A stretch of DNA of 64,000 bases, taken from positions 248,001 to 312,000 of the forward strand of contig NZ_STFZ01000018.1 in the NCBI RefSeq assembly GCF_005222845.1. Direction: 5' to 3'. Origin of the DNA: Rhizobium sp. FY34 (GTDB lineage: Bacteria; Pseudomonadota; Alphaproteobacteria; Rhizobiales; Rhizobiaceae). Made by a program: the position numbers and the translations under genes. Shown here one piece after another: positions 33,208 to 44,237 of the stretch (position 1 is the first letter of the stretch; each line of letters opens with the position of its first letter). Under the pieces are notes generated by a model, which was not told the origin of the DNA, did not search any database, and was given only the letters and a program-made list of their open reading frames with translations.

Positions 33208-33684
33208 TTACTTCTGTGGCATCATCGATGAATGAAGATGGTCGATCTTCCACTGGTTGCCTTCATAGCGATAGAGGAAGCTGTAGCGCGCCTTCACCTC
33301 GGTCTTGGCATTCGTTGCCGCGTCTGTCAGCGTCACCGTCCAGGTGCCGACGCGCGATGCGGTCTGGCAATCGATCTCGATGGTCGATGTATCGATGCGA
33401 CCGACCGGGCTGCCCTTCAGAAACGAGACGAAGTAATCGTTGACGGCCGCTGGCGTCGTGCGAGGCTCGTTCGAGACCGTGGCAAGCAGAACCGGATGGC
33501 TGGTAAACAGGCTGGTGACCTTTGCCGGGTCCTTGGTGGCCCAGGCATCGTTGAACTGGGTGAACAGGCCCTCGACCTGCTTTTCGGTCACATCCGGGCA
33601 GGACTGGCTCTTTGCGTAGGCAGCTGCACCGCCGCTCATCATGAAAGCAACCGTCAAGGTTGCAGCTGCCATGGTCTTCATCAT
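33208..33684 (-). CDS. Secreted SnoaL/NTF2-like protein (SgcJ/EcaC family)
   Basis: 158 residues. Signal peptide of about 24 residues (MMKTMAAATLTVAFMMSG, cut near AYA-KS). The mature part is a cone-shaped NTF2-like fold: VEGLFTQFNDAWATKDPAKV, PAAVNDYFVSFLKG, and YEGNQWKIDHLHSSMMP at the end. Such proteins bind small hydrophobic ligands or act as periplasmic subunits; no catalytic residues can be assigned. Two Cys (in SQSCPD and IDCQT) could form a disulfide. Single gene. Confidence 0.8.
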   Translation of the reverse strand: MMKTMAAATLTVAFMMSGGAAAYAKSQSCPDVTEKQVEGLFTQFNDAWATKDPAKVTSLFTSHPVLLATVSNEPRTTPAAVNDYFVSFLKGSPVGRIDTSTIEIDCQTASRVGTWTVTLTDAATNAKTEVKARYSFLYRYEGNQWKIDHLHSSMMPQK

Positions 33685-33926
33685 TTATCGAAATCTCCTG
33701 TTGTTCGTTGATGACAATCAACAGGTAGGTGGTCGAACCAGATATTTTAAGCTTTGGCTTGCTGAAAACTTCTGACGTTATTGTCAGATAAAAATCATAA
33801 ACAATGCGTGTTTAGCTCTTGAAAATATTTTCTACTTTTTGATGTGTTGTTTTGATTGTCTTGTTCTGCGCAATGGCAGTGCGCGGAATCGCTCCCGCGC
33901 CCTCTTTGCAACACGCTATTGCGCAC

Positions 33927-34979
33927 TCAACCGGCGGCGATGACGTCCAGAAACGCATCGACATCCTGCGTTTCGGTGGCAAAGCTGGTGACGAGGCGGA
34001 TCAGCATATCCCCCTCTCGCACGGGCTCCGGCATGTCATGCGGTTCCAGCCAGTCGTAGAATTTGGCGCCCTTGTCCTCGGCAGTCTTGGCCGTCTCCTT
34101 CGAAATGACGGCAAACACTTCGTTTGATGTCGTCTCCCAGGCGAGCCGGGCGCTGTTGGAGGCGGAAAGCCCGGCGCGCAACCGGTCGGCCATGGCATTG
34201 GCGTGGCGTGCCAGTTGAAGCCAGAGATCTTCCTGCAGATAGGCTTCAAATTGCGCGGCGATAAAGCGGGATTTGGAGAAAAGCTGCGCCGAACGCTTGC
34301 GGATGAAGGGCAGTTCCCTGGCCATGGCCGGATCAAAGAAGACGATGGCTTCCGCGCACCAGCAGCCGTTCTTCGTGCCGCCGAAGGACAGCACATCGAC
34401 GCCGCGCTTCCAGGTCATCTCCGCCGGTGTCGCGTCCAGATGCACGAGCGCATTGGCAAAGCGTGCGCCATCCATGTGCAGCGGCAGGCCATGTTCTTTG
34501 GCGATGGCGGCGATCTCGTCGATCTCGGTCAGGCTGTAGATGCTGCCGACCTCGGTTGCCTGGGTCAGGGTCACGGCAGTGGCGCGGCCGTGATGGACGG
34601 CATCCTGCGGGTAGCGGCCGATGCGATTGCGCAACTGCCTGGGGTCCATCTTGCCCAGCGCACCCGGCACCGGTGACATGCGCATACCGCTGAAGAAATC
34701 CGGCGCGCCGCATTCATCCTCGATCACATGCGCTTCGGAATGGGCAAAGGTCACGCCGCCGGGCTTGGCAAGGCTTGCCAGCGCCAGCGAATTGGCCGCA
34801 GTGCCGGTGGCGACGAAGAACACCGCCACCTCGCGCTCGAAGATTTCGTTGAAGCGCTGCTCGATCGCCTGGTCCAGCGCGCTGGTGCCATAGGCTGCGG
34901 CAAAGCGGGTCGATTCCCGCATCAGCCGTTCATTGATCGCGTGATGGGCGCCGGCCCAGTTGTCCGAGGCAAAGAACAT
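33927..34979 (-). CDS. Low-specificity L-threonine aldolase
   Basis: 350 residues, PLP fold-type I. The PLP lysine lies in LSFGGTKNGC; LPLHMDGARFANA gives the Asp/Arg cofactor contacts; the N-terminal FASDNWAGAHHAI and TGTAANSLAL are typical. It splits threonine or allo-threonine into glycine and acetaldehyde, reversibly. Single gene, ATG 34979 followed upstream by GGTCATT and no strong ribosome site, though no better start exists. Confidence 0.9.
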   Translation of the reverse strand: MFFASDNWAGAHHAINERLMRESTRFAAAYGTSALDQAIEQRFNEIFEREVAVFFVATGTAANSLALASLAKPGGVTFAHSEAHVIEDECGAPDFFSGMRMSPVPGALGKMDPRQLRNRIGRYPQDAVHHGRATAVTLTQATEVGSIYSLTEIDEIAAIAKEHGLPLHMDGARFANALVHLDATPAEMTWKRGVDVLSFGGTKNGCWCAEAIVFFDPAMARELPFIRKRSAQLFSKSRFIAAQFEAYLQEDLWLQLARHANAMADRLRAGLSASNSARLAWETTSNEVFAVISKETAKTAEDKGAKFYDWLEPHDMPEPVREGDMLIRLVTSFATETQDVDAFLDVIAAG

Positions 34980-35408
34980 GGAAAATGGCTTTCGGTGATG
35001 GTCTGGAAGGAAGGCCGGAGATTAGGCCGATCAACGCTCTGATCAACCGGTTTTTGCCCTCTCTCGCGCGCGGACCTGTTCCGGCGGCAATGAAACTCTT
35101 AGACTATTGAGGGAAGGCGCAATAAAATTACGCCCATGGGCAGCTTTCGCTAATTTTACATCGAAACTGCCCGGATTTTTTATGGCGACGATCTTGCGTA
35201 AAGGCGTATAATCTGGCATAGAATTCCACAAATAGGGCAGTCTTCCTGTCCTAATTCGAGCGGAATGCCGCAAAAAACAGTTAACCTTTGCTCTTGACGG
35301 TTGGCTGTCTTTTGCGGTGCACTCACGCTGTGTAGGAATAGCGGGTGCCGATTGGTGCTCAATCCCTGTCAACCTTGTCCGCTCGCGCGGCCTGAAGGAG
35401 GAAAGACG
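34980..35408. other. Gene-free leader region of gltB
   Basis: 429 bp between the divergent threonine aldolase and gltB starts. A TATAAT-like box is at about 35206-35211 and CTTGAC at about 35292-35297; neither has a good partner box. No hairpin or riboswitch recognised. Confidence 0.5.
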
Positions 35409-38400
35409 ATGACGAAGGCTGAAACAGTGCATGGTGCCGCTGGCGAGACCGTGAAAGCCGCTTCGCCGGCCCGTCGTTCTCTCTCGGGCATGCCGTTTGC
35501 TCAGGGGCTCTATAACCCTAAGAACGAGCATGATGCCTGCGGCGTTGGCTTCATTGCCCATATGAAGGGCGTCAAGTCGCACCAGATCGTCAAGGATGGG
35601 TTGTTCATCCTGGAAAACCTCACCCATCGTGGCGCTGTCGGTTCCGACCCGCTGATGGGCGATGGTGCCGGCATTCTGGTGCAGATCCCGGATCGCTTCT
35701 TCCGCGAGGAAATGGCTAAGCAGGGTGTGACCCTGCCCAAGGCTGGCGAATATGCCGTCGGCCACGTCTTCCTGCCGCGTGATCCGGCCCAGATCGAGCA
35801 CTTCAAGCAGGTGATGATCGATGTCGTGGCCGAAGAGGGGCAGCAGTTCCTTGGCTTCCGTGACGTGCCTGTCGACAATTCCTCACTGTCCAAGGCGCCG
35901 GATATTGCCGCGACCGAACCCTATCACTGTCAGATCTTCATCGGCGCTGGCCGCGATGCCGCGACGAACCATGATTTCGAGCGCAAGCTGTTTTTGCTGC
36001 GCAAGGTCATCTCCAACCGGATCTATGATGCCTTTGGTGGCGAGGAGACCGGCTTCTATCCGGTGTCGCTGTCTTCCTCGACGATTGTCTACAAGGGCAT
36101 GTTCCTCGCCTATCAGGTGGGCGCCTATTACAAGGATCTCGCCGATCCGCGTTTCGAGACGGCGGTTGCCCTCGTGCACCAGCGCTTTTCCACCAACACT
36201 TTCCCGTCGTGGAAGCTGGCGCATCCCTACCGCATGGTCGCCCATAACGGCGAGATCAACACGCTGCGCGGCAATGTGAACTGGATGGCGGCGCGTCAGG
36301 CGTCCGTGTCCTCGCCCTTCTTCGGCGACGATATCTCCAAGCTTTGGCCGATCTCCTATGAAGGTCAGTCGGATACCGCCTGTTTCGACAATGCGCTCGA
36401 ATTCCTCGTGCGCGGCGGCTATTCCATGGCCCATGCGGTGATGATGCTGATCCCGGAAGCCTGGGCCGGCAACCAGTCCATGTCGCCTGAGCGCAAGGCC
36501 TTCTACGAATACCATGCCGCTCTGATGGAACCGTGGGATGGGCCGGCCGCCGTTGCCTTCACCGATGGTCGCCAGATCGGCGCGACGCTGGACCGTAACG
36601 GCCTGCGTCCGGCGCGTTATGTCGTCACCGATGATGATCGCATCATCATGGCATCGGAAGCCGGTGTTCTGCCGGTGCCGGAAGAAACGATCATCAAGAA
36701 GTGGCGTTTGCAGCCGGGCAAGATGCTGCTCATTGACATGGAAAAGGGACGCATCGTTTCCGACGAGGAAGTGAAGAGCGAGCTTGCCACTAAGCATCCC
36801 TATCGGAATTGGTTGGATCGCACCCAGATCATTCTGGAAGACCTGAAGCCCGTGGAGCCGCGTGCGCTGCGTCGCGACGTATCGCTGCTCGACCGCCAGC
36901 AGGCGTTTGGCTATACGACCGAAGACACCAAGATCCTGATGTCGCCGATGGCGACGACCGGCCAGGAAGCCGTCGGCTCGATGGGCACGGATACGCCGAT
37001 CTCTGCCATGTCGGCGAAGTCGAAGCTGCTCTATACCTATTTCAAGCAGAACTTTGCGCAGGTGACGAACCCGCCGATCGACCCGATCCGCGAAGAGCTG
37101 GTCATGAGCCTCGTGTCGTTCATCGGCCCGCGTCCCAACCTGCTGGACCATGAAGGAATGGCCAAGGCCAAGCGCCTGGAAGTGCGCCAGCCGATCCTGA
37201 CCAATGGCGATCTGGAAAAGATCCGCTCCATCGGCCACATGGAAGACCATTTCGACACCAAGACTCTCGATTTCACTTATGATGTGGAGCGTGGCGCCGA
37301 GGGCATGCCGGAAATGCTTGACCGTTTGTGCGAACGGGCGGAAGCGGCCGTGCGCGGCGGTTACAACATCATCGTGCTGTCGGATCGCCAGATCGGCCCG
37401 GACCGCATCGCCATTCCGGCGCTTCTGGCCACCGCTGCCGTGCACCATCACCTGATCCGCAAGGGTCTGCGCACCTCGGTCGGTCTCGTGGTGGAAAGCG
37501 GCGAGCCGCGCGAAGTACATCACTTCTGCTGCCTGGCCGGCTTCGGCGCGGAAGCCATCAACCCCTATCTCGCATTCGATACGCTGATCGACATGCACAA
37601 GAAGGGCGAATTCCCGAAGGAAGTATCGGAAGACGAAGTCGTCTATCGCTACATCAAGGCTGTCGGCAAGGGCATCCTCAAGGTTATGTCCAAGATGGGC
37701 ATCTCGACCTACCAGTCCTATTGCGGCGCGCAGATATTTGACGCAGTGGGCCTGTCGTCGGAACTGGTCGAGAAGTATTTCTTCGGCACTGCCACTTCCA
37801 TCGAAGGCGTTGGCCTGACTGAAATTGCCGAGGAAACCGTTTCGCGCCACACCTCGGCTTTCGGTAAGGACCCGATTCTGGCCACAACGCTGGATGTCGG
37901 TGGCGAATATGCCTACCGCATGCGTGGCGAAAGCCATGCCTGGTCGCCGGATGCGATTGCCTCGCTGCAGCATGCCGTGCGCGGCAACAGCCAGGACCGC
38001 TACCGCGAATTTGCCGAAATGGTGAACGACAGCGCGTTGCGCATGAACACCATTCGCGGACTGTTCAAGGTGAAGTCCGCCGCCGAACTGGGTCGCACGC
38101 CGATCTCGGTCGATGCGGTCGAGCCGGCTGTCGATATCGTCAAGCGTTTCTCCACCGGTGCCATGTCCTTCGGCTCGATCAGCCGCGAGGCGCATACGAC
38201 GCTGGCTATCGCCATGAACCGGATCGGCGGCAAGTCGAACACCGGTGAGGGTGGCGAGGAAAGCGACCGCTACCTGCCGCTGGCCGATGGGTCCTCCAAT
38301 CCGGAACGCTCGGCCATCAAGCAGATCGCCTCTGGCCGTTTCGGCGTGACGACCGAATATCTGGTCAATGCCGATATGCTGCAGATCAAGGTGGCGCAGG

Positions 38401-40124
38401 GTGCAAAGCCCGGCGAAGGCGGCCAGCTGCCCGGCCACAAGGTGGATGCCACGGTTGCCAAGACCCGTCACTCAACGCCGGGCGTCGGCCTGATTTCGCC
38501 GCCGCCGCACCACGACATCTATTCGATCGAAGACCTGGCCCAGCTGATCTTCGACCTGAAGAACGTCAACCCGGTCTCGGATATTTCGGTCAAGCTCGTC
38601 TCGGAAGTCGGCGTCGGCACGGTTGCCGCCGGCGTTGCCAAGGCGCGCGCCGACCATATCACCGTCTCGGGCTTTGATGGCGGCACGGGGGCCTCGCCGC
38701 TCACCTCGCTGAAGCATGCCGGTTCCCCTTGGGAAATCGGCCTTGCCGAAACCCAGCAGACACTGGTGCTGAACGGCCTTCGTTCGCGCATCGCCCTGCA
38801 GGTGGATGGCGGCCTGAAGACCGGCCGTGACGTGATCATCGGCGCACTTCTCGGCGCAGACGAGTTCGGCTTTGCCACGGCACCGCTGATTGCCGCCGGC
38901 TGCATCATGATGCGCAAGTGCCATCTCAACACCTGCCCCGTCGGCGTTGCCACGCAGGATCCGGTCTTGCGCAAGCGCTTCAAGGGTGCCCCGGAACATG
39001 TGATCAATTACTTCTTCTTCGTTGCCGAAGAAGTGCGCGAAATCCTGGCCTCGCTCGGCTTTACCCGTCTCGACGATATCATCGGCGCGTCGGAACTGCT
39101 CGAGAAGGACGAGATGATCGCCCACTGGAAGTCCAAGGGTCTCGATTTCTCGAAGATTTTCCACAAGGTGGAGGCTCCGAAGGAAGCCACCTACTGGACC
39201 GAACGCCAGAAGCATCCGATCGACGATATTCTCGACCGCAAGCTGATCGAGAAGTCGATGCCGGCGCTGGAGGCCAAGGAGCCGGTTGTGTTCGAGGTTC
39301 CGATCAAGAATGTCGATCGTTCCGCCGGTGCCATGCTGTCGGGTGCGCTTGCCATGCGCTGGGGCCATAAGGGCCTGAAGGATGATACGATCCATGTCAC
39401 GCTGCGTGGCACGGCCGGCCAGTCCTTCGGCGCTTTCCTTGCCCGCGGCATCACCTTTGATCTGGTGGGCGACGGCAATGACTATGTCGGCAAGGGCCTG
39501 TCGGGTGGCCGGATCATCGTGCGCCCGCCGGAAAATTCAAAGCTCGCCGCTGAACACTCGATCATCGTCGGCAATACGGTTCTTTACGGTGCAACCACCG
39601 GCGAATGCTATTTCCGTGGTGTGGCCGGCGAACGGTTTGCCGTGCGCAATTCCGGTGCCGTGGCGGTTGTCGAAGGCGTGGGTGACCACGGCTGCGAATA
39701 CATGACGGGCGGCGTGGTGGTGGTTCTGGGTGAAACCGGCCGCAACTTTGCAGCCGGCATGTCTGGCGGCGTGGCCTATGTGCTGGATGAAATCGGTGAT
39801 TTCGCCAAGCGCTGCAACATGGCCATGGTCGAGCTGGAACCGGTGCCGGAAGAAGACGACATGCTGGAGAAGCTCCACCACCGTGGCGGCGATCTCATGC
39901 ACAAGGGGCGCGTGGACGTCTCCGGTGACATGACCCGCCATGACGAGGAGCGCCTCTACCAGCTGATCTCCAACCACCTGCATTACACGGGCTCCAACCG
40001 TGCCAAGGAAATCCTTGACCGTTGGAGCGAATATCGCCCGAAATTCCGCAAGGTCATGCCGGTCGAATACCGTCGTGCGCTGGAGGAGATGGAGCGCATG
40101 CGCATGGGTATTGCGGCGGAGTAG
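35409..40124 (+). CDS. gltB: Glutamate synthase (NADPH) large chain
   Basis: 1571 residues from ATG 35409, preceded by GGAGGAAAGACG. A 43-residue propeptide precedes Cys44 ([10 protein letters not shown]), the amidotransferase nucleophile exposed after processing. Then come the central domain, the FMN-binding synthase domain ([15 protein letters not shown]), the 3Fe-4S cysteines (CHLNTCPVG) and the C-terminal beta-helix ([27 protein letters not shown]). It transfers the amide of glutamine to 2-oxoglutarate. Length is standard. Its partner gltD is 746 bp downstream, separated by a vapBC pair. Confidence 0.98.
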   Translation: MTKAETVHGAAGETVKAASPARRSLSGMPFAQGLYNPKNEHDACGVGFIAHMKGVKSHQIVKDGLFILENLTHRGAVGSDPLMGDGAGILVQIPDRFFREEMAKQGVTLPKAGEYAVGHVFLPRDPAQIEHFKQVMIDVVAEEGQQFLGFRDVPVDNSSLSKAPDIAATEPYHCQIFIGAGRDAATNHDFERKLFLLRKVISNRIYDAFGGEETGFYPVSLSSSTIVYKGMFLAYQVGAYYKDLADPRFETAVALVHQRFSTNTFPSWKLAHPYRMVAHNGEINTLRGNVNWMAARQASVSSPFFGDDISKLWPISYEGQSDTACFDNALEFLVRGGYSMAHAVMMLIPEAWAGNQSMSPERKAFYEYHAALMEPWDGPAAVAFTDGRQIGATLDRNGLRPARYVVTDDDRIIMASEAGVLPVPEETIIKKWRLQPGKMLLIDMEKGRIVSDEEVKSELATKHPYRNWLDRTQIILEDLKPVEPRALRRDVSLLDRQQAFGYTTEDTKILMSPMATTGQEAVGSMGTDTPISAMSAKSKLLYTYFKQNFAQVTNPPIDPIREELVMSLVSFIGPRPNLLDHEGMAKAKRLEVRQPILTNGDLEKIRSIGHMEDHFDTKTLDFTYDVERGAEGMPEMLDRLCERAEAAVRGGYNIIVLSDRQIGPDRIAIPALLATAAVHHHLIRKGLRTSVGLVVESGEPREVHHFCCLAGFGAEAINPYLAFDTLIDMHKKGEFPKEVSEDEVVYRYIKAVGKGILKVMSKMGISTYQSYCGAQIFDAVGLSSELVEKYFFGTATSIEGVGLTEIAEETVSRHTSAFGKDPILATTLDVGGEYAYRMRGESHAWSPDAIASLQHAVRGNSQDRYREFAEMVNDSALRMNTIRGLFKVKSAAELGRTPISVDAVEPAVDIVKRFSTGAMSFGSISREAHTTLAIAMNRIGGKSNTGEGGEESDRYLPLADGSSNPERSAIKQIASGRFGVTTEYLVNADMLQIKVAQGAKPGEGGQLPGHKVDATVAKTRHSTPGVGLISPPPHHDIYSIEDLAQLIFDLKNVNPVSDISVKLVSEVGVGTVAAGVAKARADHITVSGFDGGTGASPLTSLKHAGSPWEIGLAETQQTLVLNGLRSRIALQVDGGLKTGRDVIIGALLGADEFGFATAPLIAAGCIMMRKCHLNTCPVGVATQDPVLRKRFKGAPEHVINYFFFVAEEVREILASLGFTRLDDIIGASELLEKDEMIAHWKSKGLDFSKIFHKVEAPKEATYWTERQKHPIDDILDRKLIEKSMPALEAKEPVVFEVPIKNVDRSAGAMLSGALAMRWGHKGLKDDTIHVTLRGTAGQSFGAFLARGITFDLVGDGNDYVGKGLSGGRIIVRPPENSKLAAEHSIIVGNTVLYGATTGECYFRGVAGERFAVRNSGAVAVVEGVGDHGCEYMTGGVVVVLGETGRNFAAGMSGGVAYVLDEIGDFAKRCNMAMVELEPVPEEDDMLEKLHHRGGDLMHKGRVDVSGDMTRHDEERLYQLISNHLHYTGSNRAKEILDRWSEYRPKFRKVMPVEYRRALEEMERMRMGIAAE

Positions 40125-40140
40125 TTTTGCTCTTGAAGGT

Positions 40141-40169
40141 CTTGTGATATGACGTCGTCATATCACAAG
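40141..40169. promoter_or_regulatory. Palindromic operator of vapBC
   Basis: Perfect 13-bp arms CTTGTGATATGAC / GTCATATCACAAG around GTC, 13 bp before the vapB start. Autoregulation of vapBC by the VapBC complex binding such sites is usual. It starts 16 bp after the gltB stop. Confidence 0.85.
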
Positions 40170-40181
40170 GCGGAGATGATC

Positions 40182-40451
40182 ATGTATCCAGTCCCAAAGG
40201 AGCGTAGGGCGAAGATATTTATGAACGGCAGAAGCCGAGCTGTCCGGATACCGAGCGATTTCGATCTCAGCGGAGATGAAGTTGTAATCCGTCAGGAGGT
40301 TGATGGCGTCATAACCATTCAACCCGCCAGGCAAAAACTTTCACCTGGCGGATTGATCGAATGGCTGAGGAAAGCGGAGCCACTGGGCGAGGATTTTCCG
40401 GAGATCGAGGATCTGCCTGTTCGGGAGATTGATCTGGACCTTCCGAAATGA
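40182..40451 (+). CDS. vapB: VapB-type antitoxin (AbrB fold)
   Basis: 89 residues from ATG 40182, with GGCGGAG six bases before it; upstream in-frame ATGs lie in the operator or have worse spacing. The swapped-hairpin AbrB/MazE start is visible (RAKIFMNGRSRAVRIPSDFD), followed by an acidic C-terminus (GEDFPEIEDLPVREIDLDLP) expected to wrap and neutralise VapC. Its TGA overlaps the vapC ATG by 4 nt. Confidence 0.88.
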   Translation: MYPVPKERRAKIFMNGRSRAVRIPSDFDLSGDEVVIRQEVDGVITIQPARQKLSPGGLIEWLRKAEPLGEDFPEIEDLPVREIDLDLPK

Positions 40452-40846
40452 GTTACCTGTTCGACACCAACGCCATTTCGGAATTTATCCGAAACCCGGA
40501 TGGTCAGACTGCCAAAAGAGTGGCCGCGCTCAAGGATGGTGAACTGAGAACCAGCCTGATCGTCGCCGCCGAACTGAGATATGGGGCAGCCAAGAAAGGC
40601 TCCGAACGTCTGACACGGGTCATCGAGACAGTGTTGGCCGAATTTGAGGTGCTGCCCTGGGAAGCGCCGGCCGATGTTCACTATGCCTCGCTCAGAAACA
40701 GCCTGAGCCGAAGTGGGCAGCCGATCGGTGACATGGATATGCTGATAGCGGCACATGCACTCGCCCTAGACGCAGTGCTTGTAACGGACAATGAAAGAGA
40801 GTTTTCCCGCGTGCCGGGATTGAGAGTTGAAAACTGGCTGCGCTAG
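40448..40846 (+). CDS. vapC: VapC-type PIN ribonuclease toxin
   Basis: 132 residues. Acidic residues of the PIN site: Asp6 (YLFDTNAISEFIR), Glu in VAAELRYGAAKKGS, Asp in IGDMDMLIAAHA and Asp in LVTDNEREF. Toxins of this class cleave initiator tRNA or rRNA. Translationally coupled to vapB. The pair occupies the gap between gltB and gltD, genes that are normally contiguous, so it is an insertion in a housekeeping operon. Confidence 0.92.
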   Translation: MSYLFDTNAISEFIRNPDGQTAKRVAALKDGELRTSLIVAAELRYGAAKKGSERLTRVIETVLAEFEVLPWEAPADVHYASLRNSLSRSGQPIGDMDMLIAAHALALDAVLVTDNEREFSRVPGLRVENWLR

Positions 40847-40870
40847 CGGCGGAGATTGAGGGTTGAAGAC

Positions 40871-42325
40871 ATGGGCAAGGTAACGGGTTTCCTCGAAATC
40901 GACCGGCAGGTGGCAAAATACCAGCCGGCCTCCGACCGCATTCGCCATTTCCGCGAATTCGCCATCCCGATGTCGGATGCCGAAGTCACCAAGCAGGCAG
41001 CGCGCTGCATGGACTGTGGCATCCCCTATTGCCATGGCCCGACCGGCTGCCCGGTGCATAACCAGATCCCGGACTGGAACGATCTCGTCTATAACAACAA
41101 GTGGGAAGAGGCGATCCGCAACCTCCATTCCACCAACAATTTCCCGGAATTCACCGGCCGTGTCTGTCCCGCTCCGTGCGAGGAGGCCTGCACGCTGAAC
41201 CTGGAAGATGCGCCGGTCGCCATCAAGACCGTCGAGCAGGCTATTGCCGACAAGGCTTACGAACTGGGCTTCATCGCGCCGCAGCCGGCCACCGTGAAGA
41301 CCGGCAAGCGCGTTGCCGTCATCGGCTCAGGCCCCGCCGGCCTTGCGGCTGCCCAGCAGCTTGGCCGCGCCGGCCATGAAGTGCATGTCTTCGAGCGCGA
41401 GAGCAAGCCCGGCGGGTTGCTGCGCTATGGCATCCCGGATTTCAAGATGGAGAAGAACTTCATCGACCGCCGCGTCGAGCAGATCACCGGCGAAGGCGTC
41501 ACCTTCCATTGCGGTGTCAATATCGGCGTCGATATGCCCATGCAGCAGCTTCTGGATGCGCATGATGCGGTTGTCTATTGCGGCGGCTCGGAAACCCCGC
41601 GCCCGGCCGGCATTCCCGGTGTCGATCTGCACGGCGTCTATGATGCCATGCCCTATCTGGTGCAGCAGAACCGCCGCGTCGGCCGCGAAAACATCGACAG
41701 CGTCGGCTGGCCCTCGGAGCCGATCCTGGCCGGTGCGAAGCACGTCGTCGTCGTCGGCGGTGGCGATACGGCATCCGACTGCGTCGGCACTGCCTTCCGT
41801 CAGGGCGCCGTCAAGGTGACGCAGCTCGACATTCGCCCCATGCCGCCCGAGAAGGAAGACAAGCTCGCCGTCTGGCCGTTCTGGGCCACGAAGATGCGCA
41901 CCTCCTCCAGCCAGGCCGAAGGCGCAAACCGCGAATTCCAGGTTGCGACGCTGGAATTTGTCGGCGAAGACGGTCAACTGACCGGCGTGCGCTGCTGCCA
42001 GGTGGATGAGCGCCGCAAGCCGATTGCCGGCACGGATTTCATCATCAAGGCTGATCTGGCCTTCATCGCCATTGGCTTTTCGGGTCCTGCCAAGGAAGGC
42101 GTGCTGACCGAGATGGAAGGCAAGCTGGCGCTCAATGTCGATCGCCGCGGTTCCACCAATGTCATCGCCAATGAGCGCGACTACAAGACCTCCGTTGACA
42201 AGCTCTGGGCTGCCGGTGACGTGCGCCGTGGCCAGTCGCTGGTCGTCTGGGCAATCCGTGAAGGTCGCCAGGTGGCCCGCGCCATCGACGAGGCGCTGAT
42301 GGGCGCCACCGTTCTGCCCGCCTGA
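40871..42325 (+). CDS. gltD: Glutamate synthase (NADPH) small chain
   Basis: 484 residues from ATG 40871 (GGCGGAGATTGAGGG upstream; the GTG-like earlier codons are not needed). N-terminal iron-sulfur cysteines [18 protein letters not shown] and [12 protein letters not shown]-binding [20 protein letters not shown] near residue 150; NADPH-binding [12 protein letters not shown]-terminal [14 protein letters not shown]. It passes electrons from NADPH to GltB. Follows vapC by 24 bp and must be expressed from gltB, vapBC or a new promoter; a T-rich terminator follows. Confidence 0.97.
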   Translation: MGKVTGFLEIDRQVAKYQPASDRIRHFREFAIPMSDAEVTKQAARCMDCGIPYCHGPTGCPVHNQIPDWNDLVYNNKWEEAIRNLHSTNNFPEFTGRVCPAPCEEACTLNLEDAPVAIKTVEQAIADKAYELGFIAPQPATVKTGKRVAVIGSGPAGLAAAQQLGRAGHEVHVFERESKPGGLLRYGIPDFKMEKNFIDRRVEQITGEGVTFHCGVNIGVDMPMQQLLDAHDAVVYCGGSETPRPAGIPGVDLHGVYDAMPYLVQQNRRVGRENIDSVGWPSEPILAGAKHVVVVGGGDTASDCVGTAFRQGAVKVTQLDIRPMPPEKEDKLAVWPFWATKMRTSSSQAEGANREFQVATLEFVGEDGQLTGVRCCQVDERRKPIAGTDFIIKADLAFIAIGFSGPAKEGVLTEMEGKLALNVDRRGSTNVIANERDYKTSVDKLWAAGDVRRGQSLVVWAIREGRQVARAIDEALMGATVLPA

Positions 42326-42341
42326 TCCGTTTCCCCACCTG

Positions 42342-42371
42342 TCAGCCCGGTTCGCCGGGCTGATCTTTTTT
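42342..42371 (+). terminator. Terminator of gltD
   Basis: Stem TCAGCCCGG / CCGGGCTGA with a TTCG tetraloop, followed by C and six T. Strong intrinsic terminator. Confidence 0.93.
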
Positions 42372-42398
42372 CCCCTTTCATTTACCGGATACCCGGCC

Positions 42399-42986
42399 AT
42401 GTCGTTGAAACTCTATCTTGCCGGGCCGGAGGTTTTTCTACCCAATGCCCGCGAAATTCTCGATGCCAAGGCGGCGATGACCCGCGCCTATGGCTTTGAG
42501 CCGATCTGCCCCGGTGACATATCGATCGAGCCGGCACCGACCCGCCATGAATTCGGCCTGAAGATCAGCGGCGTAGACGAGGACATGATGAACCGCGCTG
42601 ATGGGGTGATTGCCAATCTCACGCCGTTTCGCGGGATCGCGGCCGATGTTGGCACGGCCTTCGAGCTTGGCTATATGTGCGCTCAGGGCAAGCGCGTTGC
42701 CGCCTATACCAACATGACTGCCAACCATTTCGCCCGCACCCGCGATTTTTATGAGGGCGATATCCGCGAGGGTGCCGATGGCCGCAAGCGTGGTCCCGAC
42801 GGCCTGTCGCTTGAAGATTTCGACATGATCGAAAACCTGATGCTGCATGGCGGGATCGAGCGTCGTGGCGGGCATATTGCCGTGCATGCGGCGGCTATGG
42901 ATGCGCTCTATACCGACCTTACGGCATTTGAAGAATGCCTGTCGGTTCTCGCCTCCGGCAAGGCAAAGCCTGCCCTCTCGGCTTGA
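42399..42986 (+). CDS. Nucleoside 2-deoxyribosyltransferase family protein
   Basis: 195 residues. The Rossmann-like start LKLYLAGPEVFLPNAREIL, then NRADGVIANLTPFRGIAADVGTAFELGYM with the Glu expected to be the nucleophile, and KRVAAYTN match the family. These enzymes exchange bases between deoxynucleosides, or in relatives hydrolyse nucleotides (DNPH1/RCL type). The C-terminal half carries a HAAAMDALYTDL helix. Single gene after gltD; convergent with the SGNH gene. Confidence 0.88.
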   Translation: MSLKLYLAGPEVFLPNAREILDAKAAMTRAYGFEPICPGDISIEPAPTRHEFGLKISGVDEDMMNRADGVIANLTPFRGIAADVGTAFELGYMCAQGKRVAAYTNMTANHFARTRDFYEGDIREGADGRKRGPDGLSLEDFDMIENLMLHGGIERRGGHIAVHAAAMDALYTDLTAFEECLSVLASGKAKPALSA

Positions 42987-42999
42987 ATTGCCAGTCGCT

Positions 43000-44184
43000 T
43001 TACTGCGGTGTCGCGCCGGTCGTGTCGGCGCGGTAATAGTCCACCCGGCCGATCGGCGCTTCGGCCATGGCGCCTTTCGTCAACAGCAGGCTGCGCGGCG
43101 TGTCCGTGGGTATGCTCGCCGGGCCGGCGGCACCCAGCAGATCCTTGCCGCCATCGAGTTCCGGATCTGAGAGGCTGATCGGCTGGCTCGGAACATTGGC
43201 CTCGGCCTCCGGCGGCAGGCTGGAGAGAAGCGGCAGATTGCCGGCATCGAGGCGGATCAGCTCGCTTATGCCGAGATCTCCCAGATAACGGCGGGCGAGC
43301 TTTTCCACGTAGAAGGCGAGCTTGCGCTTGCCGGCCTCGGTGAAACCCAGACCGTCCGCGCCACGTAGGCGCACCTGCTGGCCGTTGATATCCGAGCCGG
43401 TGACGATGAACTGCCCGCCTTCATCGACAAAGCCATCCCAGATGTCGACGAATTCACCGCCCGTCTTTTCGACCGTCTGCCGGTAGATGCCGTTGAGGGT
43501 CACGGCATCGGCCGTCAGTGATGGCGACTGGAAGGCCGGCAATCCGACCCAGAGAAGCGGCAGCTTGCGTTCTATAACGATCAGCGCCAGTTGCGCCACG
43601 CGCGCCTCGTATTCTTTCAGCCAGGCCTCGGTGCGAAATTTTTCGCGGATATCGCCTATGCTCATGGCCTGGCGGTCATTGGCGCCGATCATTACCACGA
43701 CCATGGCCGGCTTCTCTGCGTCCAGAAGCTGGCGCAACTCGCGCGGCCAATCGTAGAAATCCTGTCGCACGAGGCCGGAGGAGCCGGACCCGTTTTCCAG
43801 AATGGCCACGGTCGGATCTTCGGCAAAGGCGGCAGAAAGGCCAGTTGCAAGGCCTGACGCGGTAAAATCGCCGATGACGAGGATCTTGCGGGCGTTTTCC
43901 ATCTTGTCGGCGGCAATCGGCGGGGCGGCTGCGACCGGCGCCGAGGGTGCGGTAGGCAATCGCCGCGGCAGAGGCGTGACGGCATCCGGCTCGCGGTTGC
44001 GCTGGCGGGGCGGCTGGATGTCGATGATCGACCGGCGTGGCGGTGGCTGCTGGGCACGGCGGTCACCAAACATCAGGTCGAGAAGCGTGCGCCTTTCCTG
44101 CGCAAGCGCCGGCGCTGTGTGCCCCTGCAGGACCAACAGAACGCAGACCGCGACAAGGCTGCGCCGTGCTTTCGCCTTCACCAT
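43000..44184 (-). CDS. Exported SGNH/GDSL hydrolase (DUF459)
   Basis: About 394 residues from ATG 44184. Signal peptide (ARRSLVAVCVLLVLQG, cut after APALA). A Pro/Arg-rich linker (about 35-95) is followed by the SGNH domain: ILVIGDFTASGLATGL with Thr/Ser in block I, MIGANDRQAM in block III and a later FVDIWDGFVDEGG near block V. DUF459 proteins are periplasmic and may deacylate polysaccharides or peptidoglycan. Ends close to the deoxyribosyltransferase; lies directly downstream of a lytic transglycosylase gene, which suggests cell-wall work. Confidence 0.82.
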   Translation of the reverse strand: MVKAKARRSLVAVCVLLVLQGHTAPALAQERRTLLDLMFGDRRAQQPPPRRSIIDIQPPRQRNREPDAVTPLPRRLPTAPSAPVAAAPPIAADKMENARKILVIGDFTASGLATGLSAAFAEDPTVAILENGSGSSGLVRQDFYDWPRELRQLLDAEKPAMVVVMIGANDRQAMSIGDIREKFRTEAWLKEYEARVAQLALIVIERKLPLLWVGLPAFQSPSLTADAVTLNGIYRQTVEKTGGEFVDIWDGFVDEGGQFIVTGSDINGQQVRLRGADGLGFTEAGKRKLAFYVEKLARRYLGDLGISELIRLDAGNLPLLSSLPPEAEANVPSQPISLSDPELDGGKDLLGAAGPASIPTDTPRSLLLTKGAMAEAPIGRVDYYRADTTGATPQ

Positions 44185-44237
44185 GCCTGCCGTGGCCTCC
44201 CTTATGCCGCTGCCATCTGGCGCGCGACACTCCAATG

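Noticed and set aside
35883..38471. 862-codon open frame on the minus strand inside gltB
   Set aside because: Antisense to a full-length, strongly conserved gltB; the open frame arises from GC-rich codon use and its translation has no recognisable domain.
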